Source of the DNA: Limanda limanda
Lineage: Eukaryota > Chordata > Actinopteri > Pleuronectiformes > Pleuronectidae
Direction: 5' to 3'
Assembly (NCBI RefSeq): GCF_963576545.1
Contig: NW_026870588.1
Coordinates: forward strand, 268,646 to 332,645
DNA length: 64,000 bases
A model generated the notes under the pieces. It did not search any database. It was not told the origin of the DNA and saw only the letters and a list, made by a program, of their open reading frames with translations. Below are positions 36,845 to 50,087 of the stretch, one piece after another. The stretch's first letter is position 1, and each line of letters starts with the position of its first letter. A program made the translations under genes and the position numbers.

Positions 36845-37803
36845 CGACCTTCACCAAAAAAGTTATTCAAGAATATCTCCTTCTCCTATGTGCTTTTAGC
36901 CCTAACCCTAACCCTAACCCACTTCCTTCAACATGACAGGTAAGAGTGCAGAGAAGCCTACCCCTGACCTGAATCCATACACTAACCCTAACCAACCCTT
37001 CCCCATGCCTAAACCTAACCAGTATTTGTCCGTCCTTCAGCACGTGTGTTGACATTCCCCAAATCAGTCAATTTTACCATTTGCTCGTTCGACCCCTTCC
37101 GAAAGTCGGAGAAGCTCAAAGATGGTACCGATTGAAGCGCATTACCCCATATAGTGGGGGTAGAGCCTACTTGCAAGTCTCTCCGACCTTCACAAAAAAA
37201 GTTATTCAAGAATATCTCCTCAGATTTTGGGGAATTTCGTCGGTCGACCCTTTCCAAAGGTCGTACAAGCTCGGGGATGGTACCAATCGATGCGCATTGC
37301 CCCATTTAGTGGGGGTAGAGCCTACTTGCAAGTCTCTCCGACCTTCACAAAAAAGGTTATTCAAGAATATCTCCTCAGATTTGGGGGAATTTCGCCGGTC
37401 GACCCCTTCCGAAGGTCGTACAAGCTCGTGGATGGTACCAATCGATCCGCAGGACCCAAATTAGTCCAGACGGAACCACTTTCCAAGTCTCTCCGACCTT
37501 CACCAAAAAAGTTATTCAAGAATATCTCCTCAGATTTGGGGGAATTTCGTCGGTCGACCCCTTCCGAAGGTCGTACAAGCTCGTGGATGGTACCAATCGA
37601 TCCGCAGGACTCAAATTAGTCCAGACGGAACCACTTTCCAAGTCTCTCCGACCTTCACCAAAAAAGTTATTCAAGAATATCTCTTCAGATTTGGGGGAAT
37701 TTCGTCGGTCGACCCCTTCCGAAGGTCGTACAAGCTCGGGGATGGTACCAATCGATCCGCAGGACCCAAATTAGTCCAGACGGAACCACTTTCCAAGTCT
37801 CTC
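36845..37803 (+). repeat. HOR 18: class iii cassette (339 bp) + 4 monomers (959 bp)
   Basis: Cassette 36845-37183. The monomer order (TTTCCAAAGG, TTCGCCGG, GGACTCAAATTAG, TCTCTTCAG variants) is the fixed signature of the class iii HOR. Confidence 0.9.
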
Positions 37804-38763
37804 CGACCTTCACCAAAAAAGTTATTCAAGAATATCTCCTTCTCCTATGTGCTTTTAGCCCTAACCCTAACCCTAACCCACTTCCTTCAACATGACAGGT
37901 AAGAGTGCAGAGAAGCCTACCCCTGACCTGAATCCATACACTAACCCTAACCAACCCTTCCCCATGCCTAAACCTAACCAGTATTTCTCCGTCCGTCAGC
38001 ACGTGTGTTGACATTCCCCAAATCAGTCAATTTTACCATTTGCTCGTTCGACCCCTTCCGAAAGTCGGAGAAGCTCAAGGATGGTACCGATCGTAGCGCA
38101 TTACCCCATTTAGTGGGGGTAGAGCCTACTTGCAAGTCTCTCCGACCTTCACCAAAGAAAGTTATTCAAGAATATCTCCTCAGATTTTGGGGAATTTCGT
38201 CGGTCGACCCCTTCCGAAGGTCTTACAAGCTCGGGGATGGTACCGATCGATGCGCATTGCCCCATTTAGTGGGGGTAGAGCCTACTTGCAAGTCTCTCCG
38301 ACCTTCACAAAAAAAGTTATTCAAGAATATCTCCTCAGATTTGGAGGAATTTCGTCGGTCGACCCCTTCCGAAGGTCGTACAAGCTCGTGGATGGTACCA
38401 ATCGATCCGCAGGACCCAAATTAGTCCAGACGGAACCACTTTCCAAGTCTCTGCGACCTTCACCAAAAAAGTTATTCAAGAATATCTCCTCAGATTTGGG
38501 GGAATTTCGTCGGTCGACCCTTTCCGAAGGTCGTACAAGCTCGTGGATGGTACCAATCGATCCGCAGGACCCAAATTAGTCCAGACGGAACCACTTTCCA
38601 AGTCTCTCTGACCTTCACCAAAAAAGTTATTCAAGAATATCTCCTCAGATTTGGGGGAATTTCGTCGGTCGACCCCTTCCGAAGGTCGTACAAGCTCGGG
38701 GATGGTACCAATCGATCCGCAGGACCCAAATTAGTCCAGACGGAACCACTTTCCAAGTCTCTC
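37804..38763 (+). repeat. HOR 19: class ii cassette (339 bp) + 4 monomers (960 bp)
   Basis: Cassette 37804-38142. The signature monomers carry GGTCTTACAAG and TTTGGAGGAATTTC. One unit has TCTCTCTGACC near 38605. Confidence 0.9.
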
Positions 38764-39722
38764 CGACCTTCACCAAAAAAGTTATTCAAGAATATCTCCT
38801 TCTCCTATGTGCTTTTAGCCCTAACCCTAACCCTAACCCACTTCCTTCAACATGACAGGTAAGAGTGCAGAGAAGCCTACCCCTGACCTGAATCCATACA
38901 CTAACCCTAACCAACCCTTCCCCATGCCTAAACCTAACCAGTATTTGTCCGTCCTTCAGCACGTGTGTTGACATTCCCCAAATCAGTCAATTTTACCATT
39001 TGCTCGTTCGACCCCTTCCGAAAGTCGGAGAAGCTCAAAGATGGTACCGATTGAAGCGCATTACCCCATATAGTGGGGGTAGAGCCTACTTGCAAGTCTC
39101 TCCGACCTTCACAAAAAAAGTTATTCAAGAATATCTCCTCAGATTTTGGGGAATTTCGTCGGTCGACCCTTTCCAAAGGTCGTACAAGCTCGGGGATGGT
39201 ACCAATCGATGCGCATTGCCCCATTTAGTGGGGGTAAAGCCTACTTGCAAGTCTCTCCGACCTTCACAAAAAAGGTTATTCAAGAATATCTCCTCAGATT
39301 TGGGGGAATTTCGCCAGTCGACCCCTTCCGAAGGTCGTACAAGCTCGTGGATGGTACCAATCGATCCGCAGGACCCAAATTAGTCCAGACGGAACCACTT
39401 TCCAAGTCTCTCCGACCTTCACCAAAAAAGTTATTCAAGAATATCTCCTCAGATTTGGGGGAATTTCGTCGGTCGACCCCTTCCGAAGGTCGTACAAGCT
39501 CGTGGATGGTACCAATCGATCCGCAGGACTCAAATTAGTCCAGACGGAACCACTTTCCAAGTCTCTCCGACCTTCACCAAAAAAGTTATTCAAGAATATC
39601 TCTTCAGATTTGGGGGAATTTCGTCGGTCGACCCCTTCCGAAGGTCGTACAAGCTCGGGGATGGTACCAATCGATCTGCAGGACCCAAATTAGTCCAGAC
39701 GGAACCACTTTCCAAGTCTCTC
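38764..39722 (+). repeat. HOR 20: class iii cassette (339 bp) + 4 monomers (959 bp)
   Basis: Cassette 38764-39102. Markers GGGGGTAAAGCC (near 39231) and TTCGCCAGTCG recur in HOR 39. Confidence 0.9.
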
Positions 39723-40837
39723 CGACCTTCACCAAAAAAGTTATTCAAGAATATCTCCTTCTCCTATGTGCTTTTAGCCCTAACCCTAACCCTAACCCAC
39801 TTCCTTCAACATGACAGGTAAGAGTGCAGAGAAGCCTACCCCTGACCTGAATCCATACACTAACCCTAACCAACCCTTCCCCATGCCTAAACCTAACCAG
39901 TATTTCTCCGTCCGTCAGCACGTGTGTTGACATTCCCCAAATCAGTCAATTTTACCATTTGCTCGTTCGACCCCTTCCGAAAGTCGGAGAAGCTCAAGGA
40001 TGGTACCGATCGTAGCGCATTACCCCATTTAGTGGGGGTAGAGCCTACTTGCAAGTCTCTCCGACCTTCACCAAAGAAAGTTATTCAAGAATATCTCCTC
40101 AGATTTTGGGGAATTTCGTCGGTCGACCCCTTCCGAAGGTCTTACAAGCTCGGGGATGGTACCAATCGATGCGCATTGCCCCATTTAGTGGGGGTAGAGC
40201 CTACTTGCAAGTCTCTCCGACCTTCACAAAAAAAGTTATTCAAGAATATCTCCTCAGATTTGGAGGAATTTCGTCGGTCGACCCCTTCCGAAGGTCGTAC
40301 AAGCTCGTGGATGGTACCAATCGATCCGCAGGACCCAAATTAGTCCAGACGGAACCACTTTCCAAGTCTCTGCGACCTTCACCAAAAAAGTTATTCAAGA
40401 ATATCTCCTCAGATTTGGGGGAATTTCGTCGGTCGACCCTTTCCGAAGGTCGTACAAGCTCGTGGATGGTACCAATCGATCTGCAGGACCCAAATTAGTC
40501 CAGACGGAACCACTTTCCAAGTCTCTCCGACCTTCACCAAAAAAGTTATTCAAGAATATCTCCTCAGATTTGGGGGAATTTCGTCGGTCGACCCCTTCCG
40601 AAGGTCGTACAAGCTCGGGGATGGTACCAATCGATCCGCAGGACCCAAATTAGTCCAGACGGAACCACTTTCCAAGTCTCTCCGACCTTCACCAAAAAAG
40701 TTATTCAAGAATATCTCCTCAGATTTGGGGGAATTTCGTCGGTCGACCCCTTCCGAAGGTCGTACAAGCTCGGGGATGGTACCAATCGATCCGCAGGACC
40801 CTAATTAGTCCAGACGGAACCACTTTCCAAGTCTCTC
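39723..40837 (+). repeat. HOR 21: class ii cassette (339 bp) + 5 monomers
   Basis: Cassette 39723-40061. The last monomer has ACCCTAATTAGTCC (40801), shared with HOR 40. Confidence 0.9.
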
Positions 40838-41488
40838 CGACCTTCACCAAAAAAGTTATTCAAGAATATCTCCTTCTCCTATGTGCTTTTATCCCTAACC
40901 CTAACCCTAACCCACTTCCTTCAACATGACAGGTAAGAGTGCAGAGAGATGCCTACCCCTGACCTGAATCCATACACTAACCCTAACCAACCCTTCCCCA
41001 TGCCTAAACCTAACCAGTATTTCTCCGTCCGTCAGCACGTGTGTTGACATTCCCCAAATCAGTCAATTTTACCATTTGCTCGTTCGACCCCTTCCGAAAG
41101 TCGGAGAAGCTCAAGGATGCTACCGATCGAAGCGCATTACCCCATTTAGTGGGGGTAGAGCCTACTTACAAGTCTCTCCGACCTTCACAAAAAAAGTGAT
41201 TCAAGAATATCTCCTCAGATTTGGGGGAATTTCGTCGGTCGACCCCTTCCGAAGGTCGTACAAGCTCGTGGATGGTACCAATCGATCCGCAGGACCCAAA
41301 TTAGTCCAGACGGAACCACTTTCCAAGTCTCTCCGACCTTCACCAAAAAAGTTATTCAAGAATATCTCCTCAGATTTGGGGGAATTTCGTCGGTCGACCC
41401 CTTCCGAAGGTCGTACAAGCTCGGGGATGGTACCAATCGATCCGCAGGACCCAAATTAGTCCAGACGGAACCACTTTCCAAGTCTCTC
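40838..41488 (+). repeat. HOR 22: class iv cassette (341 bp) + 2 monomers
   Basis: Cassette 40838-41178 has TTTTATCCC like cassette D, GAGAGATGCC and GGATGCTACC. Confidence 0.9.
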
Positions 41489-43526
41489 CGACCTTCACCA
41501 AAAAAGTTATTCAAGAATATCTCCTTCTCCTATGTGCTTTTAGCCCTAACCCTAACCCACTTCCTTCAACATGACAGGTAAGAGTGCAGAGAAGCCTACC
41601 CCTGACCTGAATCCATACACTAACCCTAACCAACCCTTCCCCATGCCTAAACCTAACCAGTATTTGTCCGTCCTTCAGCACGTGTGTTGACATTCCCCAA
41701 ATCAGTCAATTTTACCATTTGCTCGTTCGACCCCTTCCGAAAGTCGGAGAAGCTCAAAGATGGTACCGATTGAAGCGCATTACCCCATATAGTGGGGGTA
41801 GAGCCTACTTGCAAGTCTCTCCGACCTTCACAAAAAAAGTTATTCAAGAATATCTCCTCAGATTTTGGGGAATTTCGTCGGTCGACCCTTTCCAAAGGTC
41901 GTACAAGCTCGGGGATGGTACCAATCGATGCGCATTGCCCCATTTAGTGGGGGTAGAGCCTACTTGCAAGTCTCTCCGACCTTCACAAAAAAGGTTATTC
42001 AAGAATATCTCCTCAGATTTGGGGGAATTTCGCCGGTCGACCCCTTCCGAAGGTCGTACAAGCTCGTGGATGGTACCAATCGATCCGCAGGACCCAAATT
42101 AGTCCAGACGGAACCACTTTCCAAGTCTCTGCGACCTTCACCAAAAAAGTTATTCAAGAATATCTCCACAGATTTGGGGGAATTTCGTCGGTCGACCCTT
42201 TCCGAAGGTCGTACAAGCTCGTGGATGGTACCAATCGATCCGCAGGACCCAAATTAGTCCAGACGGAACCACTTTCCAAGTCTCTCCGACCTTCACCAAA
42301 AAAGTTATTCAAGAATATCTCCTCAGATTTGGGGGAATTTCGTCGGTCGACCCCTTCCGAAGGTCGTACAAGCTCGTGGATGGTACCAATCGATCCGCAG
42401 GACCCAAATTAGTCCAGACGGAACCACTTTCCAAGTCTCTCCGACGTTCACCAAAAAAGTTATTCAAGAATATCTCCTCAGATTTTGGGGAATTTCGTCG
42501 GTCGACCCTTTCCGAAGGTCGTACAAGCTCGGGGATGGTACCGATCGATGTGCATTGCCCCATTTAGTGGGGGTAGAGCCTACTTGCAAGTCTCTCCGAC
42601 CTTCACCAAAAAAGTTATTCAAGAATATCTCCTCAGATTTGGGGGAATTTCGTCGGTCGACCTTTTCCGAAGGTCGTACAAGCTCGGGGATGGTACCAAT
42701 CGATCCGCAGGACCCAAATTAGTCCAGACGGAACCACTTTCCAAGTCTCTGCGACCTTCACCAAAAAAGTTATTCAAGAATATCTCCTCAGATTTGGGGG
42801 AATTTCGTCGGTCGACCCTTTCCGAAGGTCGTACAAGCTCGTGGATGGTACCAATCGATCTGCAGGACCCAAATTAGTCCAGAAGGAACCACTGTCCAAG
42901 TCTCTCCGACCTTCACCAAAAAAGTTATTCAAGAATATCTCCTCAGATTTGGGGGAATTTCGTCGGTCGACCCTTTCCGAAGGTCGTACAAGCTCGGGGA
43001 TGGTACCAATCGATCCGCAGGACCCAAATTAGTCCAGACGGAACCACTTTCCAAGTCTCTCCGACCTTCACCAAAAAAGTTATTCAAGAATATCTCCTCA
43101 GATTTGGGGGAATTTCGTCGGTCGACCCCTTCCGAAGGTCGTACAAGCTCGGGGATGGTACCAATCGATCCGCAGGACCCAAATTAGTCCAGACGGAACC
43201 ACTTTCCAAGTCTCTCCGACCTTCACCAAAAAAGTTATTCAAGAATATCTCCTCAGATTTGGGGGAATTTCGTCGGTCGACCCCTTCCGAAGGTCGTACA
43301 AGCTCGTGGATGGTACCAATCGATCCGCAGGACCCAAATTAGTCCAGACGGAACCACTTTCCAAGTCTCTCCGACCTTCACCAAAAAAGTTATTCAAGAA
43401 TATCTCCTCAGATTTGGGGGAATTTCGTCGGTCGACCCCTTCCGAAGGTCGTACAAGCTCGGGGATGGTACCAATCGATCCGCAGGACCCAAATTAGTCC
43501 AGACGGAACCACTTTCCAAGTCTCTC
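41489..43526 (+). repeat. HOR 23: class iii cassette (333 bp) + 11 monomers
   Basis: Cassette 41489-41821. It is the only class iii cassette not followed by a class ii cassette about 959 bp on. Its tail switches to the long 11-monomer series, suggesting a recombination join near 42.1 kb, where GATCCGCAGG-type class iii monomers give way to TCTGCGACC units. Confidence 0.88.
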
Positions 43527-44485
43527 CGACCTTCACCAAAAAAGTTATTCAAGAATATCTCCTTCTCCTATGTGCTTTTAGCCCTAACCCTAACCCTAAC
43601 CCACTTCCTTCAACATGACAGGTAAGAGTGCAGAGAAGCCTACCCCTGACCTGAATCCATACACTAACCCTAACCAACCCTTCCCCATGCCTAAACCTAA
43701 CCAGTATTTGTCCGTCCTTCAGCACGTGTGTTGACATTCCCCAAATCAGTCAATTTTACCATTTGCTCGTTCGACCCCTTCCGAAAGTCGGAGAAGCTCA
43801 AAGATGGTACCGATTGAAGTGCATTACCCCATATAGTGGGGGTAGAGCCTACTTGCAAGTCTCTCCGACCTTCACAAAAAAAGTTATTCAAGAATATCTC
43901 CTCAGATTTTGGGGAATTTCGTCGGTCGACCCTTTCCAAAGGTCGTACAAGCTCGGGGATGGTACCAATCGATGCGCATTGCCCCATTTAGTGGGGGTAG
44001 AGCCTACTTGCAAGTCTCTCCGACCTTCACAAAAAAGGTTATTCAAGAATATCTCCTCAGATTTGGGGGAATTTCGCCGGTCGACCCCTTCCGAAGGTCG
44101 TACAAGCTCGTGGATGGTACCAATCGATCCGCAGGACCCAAATTAGTCCAGACGGAACCACTTTCCAAGTCTCTCCGACCTTCACCAAAAAAGTTATTCA
44201 AGAATATCTCCTCAGATTTGGGGGAATTTCGTCGGTCGACCCCTTCCGAAGGTCGTACAAGCTCGTGGATGGTACCAATCGATCCGCAGGACTCAAATTC
44301 GTCCAGACGGAACCACTTTCCAAGTCTCTCCGACCTTCACCAAAAAAGTTATTCAAGAATATCTCTTCAGATTTGGGGGAATTTCGTCGGTCGACCCCTT
44401 CCGAAGGTCGTACAAGCTCGGGGATGGTACCAATCGATCCGCAGGACCCAAATTAGTCCAGACGGAACCACTTTCCAAGTCTCTC
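43527..44485 (+). repeat. HOR 24: class iii cassette (339 bp) + 4 monomers (959 bp)
   Basis: Cassette 43527-43865 has GATTGAAGTGC instead of GATTGAAGCGC. A monomer has GGACTCAAATTCGTCC, shared with HORs 26 and 28. Confidence 0.9.
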
Positions 44486-44980
44486 CGACCTTCACCAAAA
44501 AAGTTATTCAAGAATATCTCCTTCTCCTATGTGCTTTTAGCCCTAACCCTAACCCTAACCCACTTCCTTCAACATGACAGGTAAGAGTGCAGAGAAGCCT
44601 ACCCCTGACCTGAATCCATACACTAACCCTAACCAACCCTTCCCCATGCCTAAACCTAACCAGTATTTCTCCGTCCGTCAGCACGTGTGTTGACATTCCC
44701 CAAATCAGTCAATTTTACCATTTGCTCGTTCGACCCCTTCCGAAAGTCGGAGAAGCTCAAGGATGGTACCGATCGTAGCGCATTACCCCATTTAGTGGGG
44801 GTAGAGCCTACTTGCAAGTCTCTCCGACCTTCACCAAAGAAAGTTATTCAAGAATATCTCCTCAGATTTTAGGGAATTTCGTCGGTCGACCCCTTCCGAA
44901 GGTCTTACAAGCTCGGGGATGGTACCAATCGATCCGCAGGACCCAAATTAGTCCAGACGGAACCACTTTCCAAGTCTCTC
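44486..44980 (+). repeat. HOR 25: class ii cassette (339 bp) + 1 chimeric monomer
   Basis: Cassette 44486-44824. The single monomer (44825-44980) joins the start of the first class ii monomer (CAAAGAAAG, GGTCTTACAAG) to the end of the last (GATCCGCAGG, GACGGAACC), so three monomers are missing. Confidence 0.9.
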
Positions 44981-45939
44981 CGACCTTCACCAAAAAAGTT
45001 ATTCAAGAATATCTCCTTCTCCTATGTGCTTTTAGCCCTAACCCTAACCCTAACCCACTTCCTTCAACATGACAGGTAAGAGTGCAGAGAAGCCTACCCC
45101 TGACCTGAATCCATACACTAACCCTAACCAACCCTTCCCCATGCCTAAACCTAACCAGTATTTGTCCGTCCTTCAGCACGTGTGTTGACATTCCCCAAAT
45201 CAGTCAATTTTACCATTTGCTCGTTCGACCCCTTCCGAAAGTCGGAGAAGCTCAAAGATGGTACCGATTGAAGTGCATTACCCCATATAGTGGGGGTAGA
45301 GCCTACTTGCAAGTCTCTCCGACCTTCACAAAAAAAGTTATTCAAGAATATCTCCTCAGATTTTGGGGAATTTCGTCGGTCGACCCTTTCCAAAGGTCGT
45401 ACAAGCTCGGGGATGGTACCAATCGATGCGCATTGCCCCATTTAGTGGGGGTAGAGCCTACTTGCAAGTCTCTCCGACCTTCACAAAAAAGGTTATTCAA
45501 GAATATCTCCTCAGATTTGGGGGAATTTCGCCGGTCGACCCCTTCCGAAGGTCGTACAAGCTCGTGGATGGTACCAATCGATCCGCAGGACCCAAATTAG
45601 TCCAGACGGAACCACTTTCCAAGTCTCTCCGACCTTCACCAAAAAAGTTATTCAAGAATATCTCCTCAGATTTGGGGGAATTTCGTCGGTCGACCCCTTC
45701 CGAAGGTCGTACAAGCTCGTGGATGGTACCAATCGATCCGCAGGACTCAAATTCGTCCAGACGGAACCACTTTCCAAGTCTCTCCGACCTTCACCAAAAA
45801 AGTTATTCAAGAATATCTCTTCAGATTTGGGGGAATTTCGTCGGTCGACCCCTTCCGAAGGTCGTACAAGCTCGGGGATGGTACCAATCGATCCGCAGGA
45901 CCCAAATTAGTCCAGACGGAACCACTTTCCAAGTCTCTC
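44981..45939 (+). repeat. HOR 26: class iii cassette (339 bp) + 4 monomers (959 bp)
   Basis: Cassette 44981-45319. It repeats HOR 24 at an offset of 1454 bp, including GAAGTGC and AAATTCGTCC. Confidence 0.9.
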
Positions 45940-47364
45940 CGACCTTCACCAAAAAAGTTATTCAAGAATATCTCCTTCTCCTATGTGCTTTTAGCCCTAA
46001 CCCTAACCCTAACCCACTTCCTTCAACATGACAGGTAAGAGTGCAGAGAAGCCTACCCCTGACCTGAATCCATACACTAACCCTAACCAACCCTTCCCCA
46101 TGCCTAAACCTAACCAGTATTTCTCCGTCCGTCAGCACGTGTGTTGACATTCCCCAAATCAGTCAATTTTACCATTTGCTCGTTCGACCCCTTCCGAAAG
46201 TCGGAGAAGCTCAAGGATGGTACCGATCGTAGCGCATTACCCCATTTAGTGGGGGTAGAGCCTACTTGCAAGTCTCTCCGACCTTCACCAAAGAAAGTTA
46301 TTCAAGAATATCTCCTCAGATTTTGGGGAATTTCGTCGGTCGACCCCTTCCGAAGGTCTTACAAGCTCGGGGATGGTACCGATCGATGCGCATTGCCCCA
46401 TTTAGTGGGGGTAGAGCCTACTTGCAAGTCTCTCCGACCTTCACAAAAAAAGTTATTCAAGAATATCTCCTCAGATTTGGAGGAATTTCGTCGGTCGACC
46501 CCTTCCGAAGGTCGTACAAGCTCGTGGATGGTACCAATCGATCCGCAGGACCCAAATTAGTCCAGACGGAACCACTTTCCAAGTCTCTGCGACCTTCACC
46601 AAAAAAGTTATTCAAGAATATCTCCTCAGATTTGGGGGAATTTCGTCGGTCGACCCTTTCCGAAGGTCGTACAAGCTCGTGGATGGTACCAATCGATCTG
46701 CAGGACCCAAATTAGTCCAGAAGGAACCACTGTCCAAGTCTCTCCGACCTTCACCAAAAAAGTTATTCAAGAATATCTCCTCAGATTTGGGGGAATTTCG
46801 TCGGTCGACCCTTTCCGAAGGTCGTACAAGCTCGGGGATGGTACCAATCGATCTGCAGGACCCAAATTAGTCCAGACGGAACCACTTTCCAAGTCTCTCC
46901 GACCTTCACCAAAAAAGTTATTCAAGAATATCTCCTCAGATTTGGGGGAATTTCGTCGGTCGACCCCTTCCGAAGGTCGTACAAGCTCGGGGATGGTACC
47001 AATCGATCCGCAGGACCCAAATTAGTCCAGACGGAACCACTTTCAAAGTCTCTCCGACCTTCACCAAAAAAGTTATTCAAGAATATCTCCTCAGATTTGG
47101 GGGAATTTCGTCGGTCGACCCCTTCCGAAGGTCGTACAAGCTCGTGGATGGTACCAATCGATCCGCAGGACCCAAATTAGTCCAGACGGAACCACTTTCC
47201 AAGTCTCTCCGACCTTCACCAAAAAAGTTATTCAAGAATATCTCCTCAGATTTGGGGGAATTTCGTCGGTCGACCCCTTCCGAAGGTCGTACAAGCTCGG
47301 GGATGGTACCAATCGATCCGCAGGACCCAAATTAGTCCAGACGGAACCACTTTCCAAGTCTCTC
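45940..47364 (+). repeat. HOR 27: class ii cassette (339 bp) + 7 monomers
   Basis: Cassette 45940-46278. Its later monomers (CAGAAGGAACCACTGTCC near 46719) match the long series after HOR 23 (near 42881), so class ii and long-series monomers are joined here. Confidence 0.88.
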
Positions 47365-48323
47365 CGACCTTCACCAAAAAAGTTATTCAAGAATATCTCC
47401 TTCTCCTATGTGCTTTTAGCCCTAACCCTAACCCTAACCCACTTCCTTCAACATGACAGGTAAGAGTGCAGAGAAGCCTACCCCTGACCTGAATCCATAC
47501 ACTAACCCTAACCAACCCTTCCCCATGCCTAAACCTAACCAGTATTTGTCCGTCCTTCAGCACGTGTGTTGACATTCCCCAAATCAGTCAATTTTACCAT
47601 TTGCTCGTTCGACCCCTTCCGAAAGTCGGAGAAGCTCAAAGATGGTACCGATTGAAGCGCATTACCCCATATAGTGGGGGTAGAGCCTACTTGCAAGTCT
47701 CTCCGACCTTCACAAAAAAAGTTATTCAAGAATATCTCCTCAGATTTTGGGGAATTTCGTCGGTCGACCCTTTCCAAAGGTCGTACAAGCTCGGGGATGG
47801 TACCAATCGATGCGCATTGCCCCATTTAGTGGGGGTAGAGCCTACTTGCAAGTCTCTCCGACCTTCACAAAAAAGGTTATTCAAGAATATCTCCTCAGAT
47901 TTGGGGGAATTTCGCCGGTCGACCCCTTCCGAAGGTCGTACAAGCTCGTGGATGGTACCAATCGATCCGCAGGACCCAAATTAGTCCAGACGGAACCACT
48001 TTCCAAGTCTCTCCGACCTTCACCAAAAAAGTTATTCAAGAATATCTCCTCAGATTTGGGGGAATTTCGTCGGTCGACCCCTTCCGAAGGTCGTACAAGC
48101 TCGTGGATGGTACCAATCGATCCGCAGGACTCAAATTCGTCCAGACGGAACCACTTTCCAAGTCTCTCCGACCTTCACCAAAAAAGTTATTCAAGAATAT
48201 CTCTTCAGATTTGGGGGAATTTCGTCGGTCGACCCCTTCCGAAGGTCGTACAAGCTCGGGGATGGTACCAATCGATCCGCAGGACCCAAATTAGTCCAGA
48301 CGGAACCACTTTCCAAGTCTCTC
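47365..48323 (+). repeat. HOR 28: class iii cassette (339 bp) + 4 monomers (959 bp)
   Basis: Cassette 47365-47703, GAAGCGC form, but with the AAATTCGTCC monomer of HORs 24 and 26. Confidence 0.9.
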
Positions 48324-49283
48324 CGACCTTCACCAAAAAAGTTATTCAAGAATATCTCCTTCTCCTATGTGCTTTTAGCCCTAACCCTAACCCTAACCCA
48401 CTTCCTTCAACATGACAGGTAAGAGTGCAGAGAAGCCTACCCCTGACCTGAATCCATACACTAACCCTAACCAACCCTTCCCCATGCCTAAACCTAACCA
48501 GTATTTCTCCGTCTGTCAGCACGTGTGTTGACATTCCCCAAATCAGTCAATTTTACCATTTGCTCGTTCGACCCCTTCCGAAAGTCGGAGAAGCTCAAAG
48601 ATGGTACCGATCGTAGCGCATTACCCCATTTAGTGGGGGTAGAGCCTACTTGCAAGTCTCTCCGACCTTCACCAAAGAAAGTTATTCAAGAATATCTCCT
48701 CAGATTTTGGGGAATTTCGTCGGTCGACCCCTTCCGAAGGTCTTACAAGCTCGGGGATGGTACCGATCGATGCGCATTGCCCCATTTAGTGGGGGTAGAG
48801 CCTACTTGCAAGTCTCTCCGACCTTCACAAAAAAAGTTATTCAAGAATATCTCCTCAGATTTGGAGGAATTTCGTCGGTCGACCCCTTCCGAAGGTCGTA
48901 CAAGCTCGTGGATGGTACCAATCGATCCGCAGGACCCAAATTAGTCCAGACGGAACCACTTTCCAAGTCTCTCCGACCTTCACCAAAAAAGTTATTCAAG
49001 AATATCTCCTCAGATTTGGGGGAATTTCGTCGGTCGACCCCTTCCGAAGGTCGTACAAGCTCGTGGATAGTACCAATCGATCCGCAGGACCCAAATTAGT
49101 CCAGACGGAACCACTTTCCAAGTCTCTCCGACCTTCACCAAAAAAGTTATTCAAGAATATCTCCTCAGATTTGGGGGAATTTCGTCGGTCGACCCCTTCC
49201 GAAGGTCGTACAAGCTCGGGGATGGTACCAATCGATCCGCAGGACCCAAATTAGTCCAGACGGAACACCTTTCCAAGTCTCTC
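48324..49283 (+). repeat. HOR 29: class ii cassette (339 bp) + 4 monomers (960 bp)
   Basis: Cassette 48324-48662 has CCGTCTGTCAGC and CAAAGATGG, the latter otherwise a class iii mark, so it may be a conversion product. One monomer has GTGGATAGTACC (KpnI site lost). Confidence 0.88.
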
Positions 49284-50087
49284 CGACCTTCACCAAAAAA
49301 GTTATTCAAGAATATCTCCTTCTCCTATGTGCTTTTAGCCCTAACCCTAACCCTAACCCACTTCCTTCAACATGACAGGTAAGAGTGCAGAGAAGCCTAC
49401 CCCAACCTGAATCCATACACTAACCCTAACCAACCCTTCCCCATGCCTAAACCTAACCAGTATTTCTCCGTCCGTCAGCACGTGTGTTGACATTCCCCAA
49501 ATCAGTCAATTTTACCATTTGCTCGTTCGACCCCTTCCAAAAGTCGGAGAAGCTCAAGGATGGTACCGATCGTAGCGCATTACCCCATTTAGTGGGGGTA
49601 GAGCCTACTTGCAAGTCTCTCCGACCTTCACCAAAGAAAGTTATTCAAGAATATCTCCTCAGATTTTGTGGAATTTCGTCGGTCGACCCCTTCCGAAGGT
49701 CGTACAAGCTCGGGGATGGTACCGATCGATGCGCATTGCCCCATTTAGTGGGGGTAGAGCCTACTTGCAAGTCTCTCCGACCTTCACAAAAAAAGTTATT
49801 CAAGAATATCTCCTCAGATTTGGGGGAATTTCGTCGGTCGACCCCTTCCGAAGGTCGTACAAGCTCGTGGATGGTACCAATCGATCCGCAGGACCCAAAT
49901 TAGTCCAGACGGAACCACTTTCCAAGTCTCTGCGACCTTCACCAAAAAAGTTATTCAAGAATATCTCTTCAGATTTGGGGGAATTTCGTCGGTCGACCCC
50001 TTCCGAAGGTCGTACAAGCTCGGGGATGGTACCAATCGATCCGCAGGACCCAAATTAGTCCAGACGGAACACCTTTCCAAGTCTCTC
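49284..50087 (+). repeat. HOR 30: class ii cassette (338 bp) + 3 monomers
   Basis: Cassette 49284-49621, CCCCAACCTG form; a shortened version of HOR 31, which follows at once. Confidence 0.9.

Larger units (their letters stand above)
34491..41590 (+). repeat. Segmental duplication, left copy (about 7.1 kb)
   Basis: Cassette spacings 2044, 959, 960, 959, 1115 and 651 bp match the right copy except for one base. Private variants match at a constant offset of 22409-22410 bp. The left edge is approximate, placed where monomer types stop matching. Confidence 0.85.
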
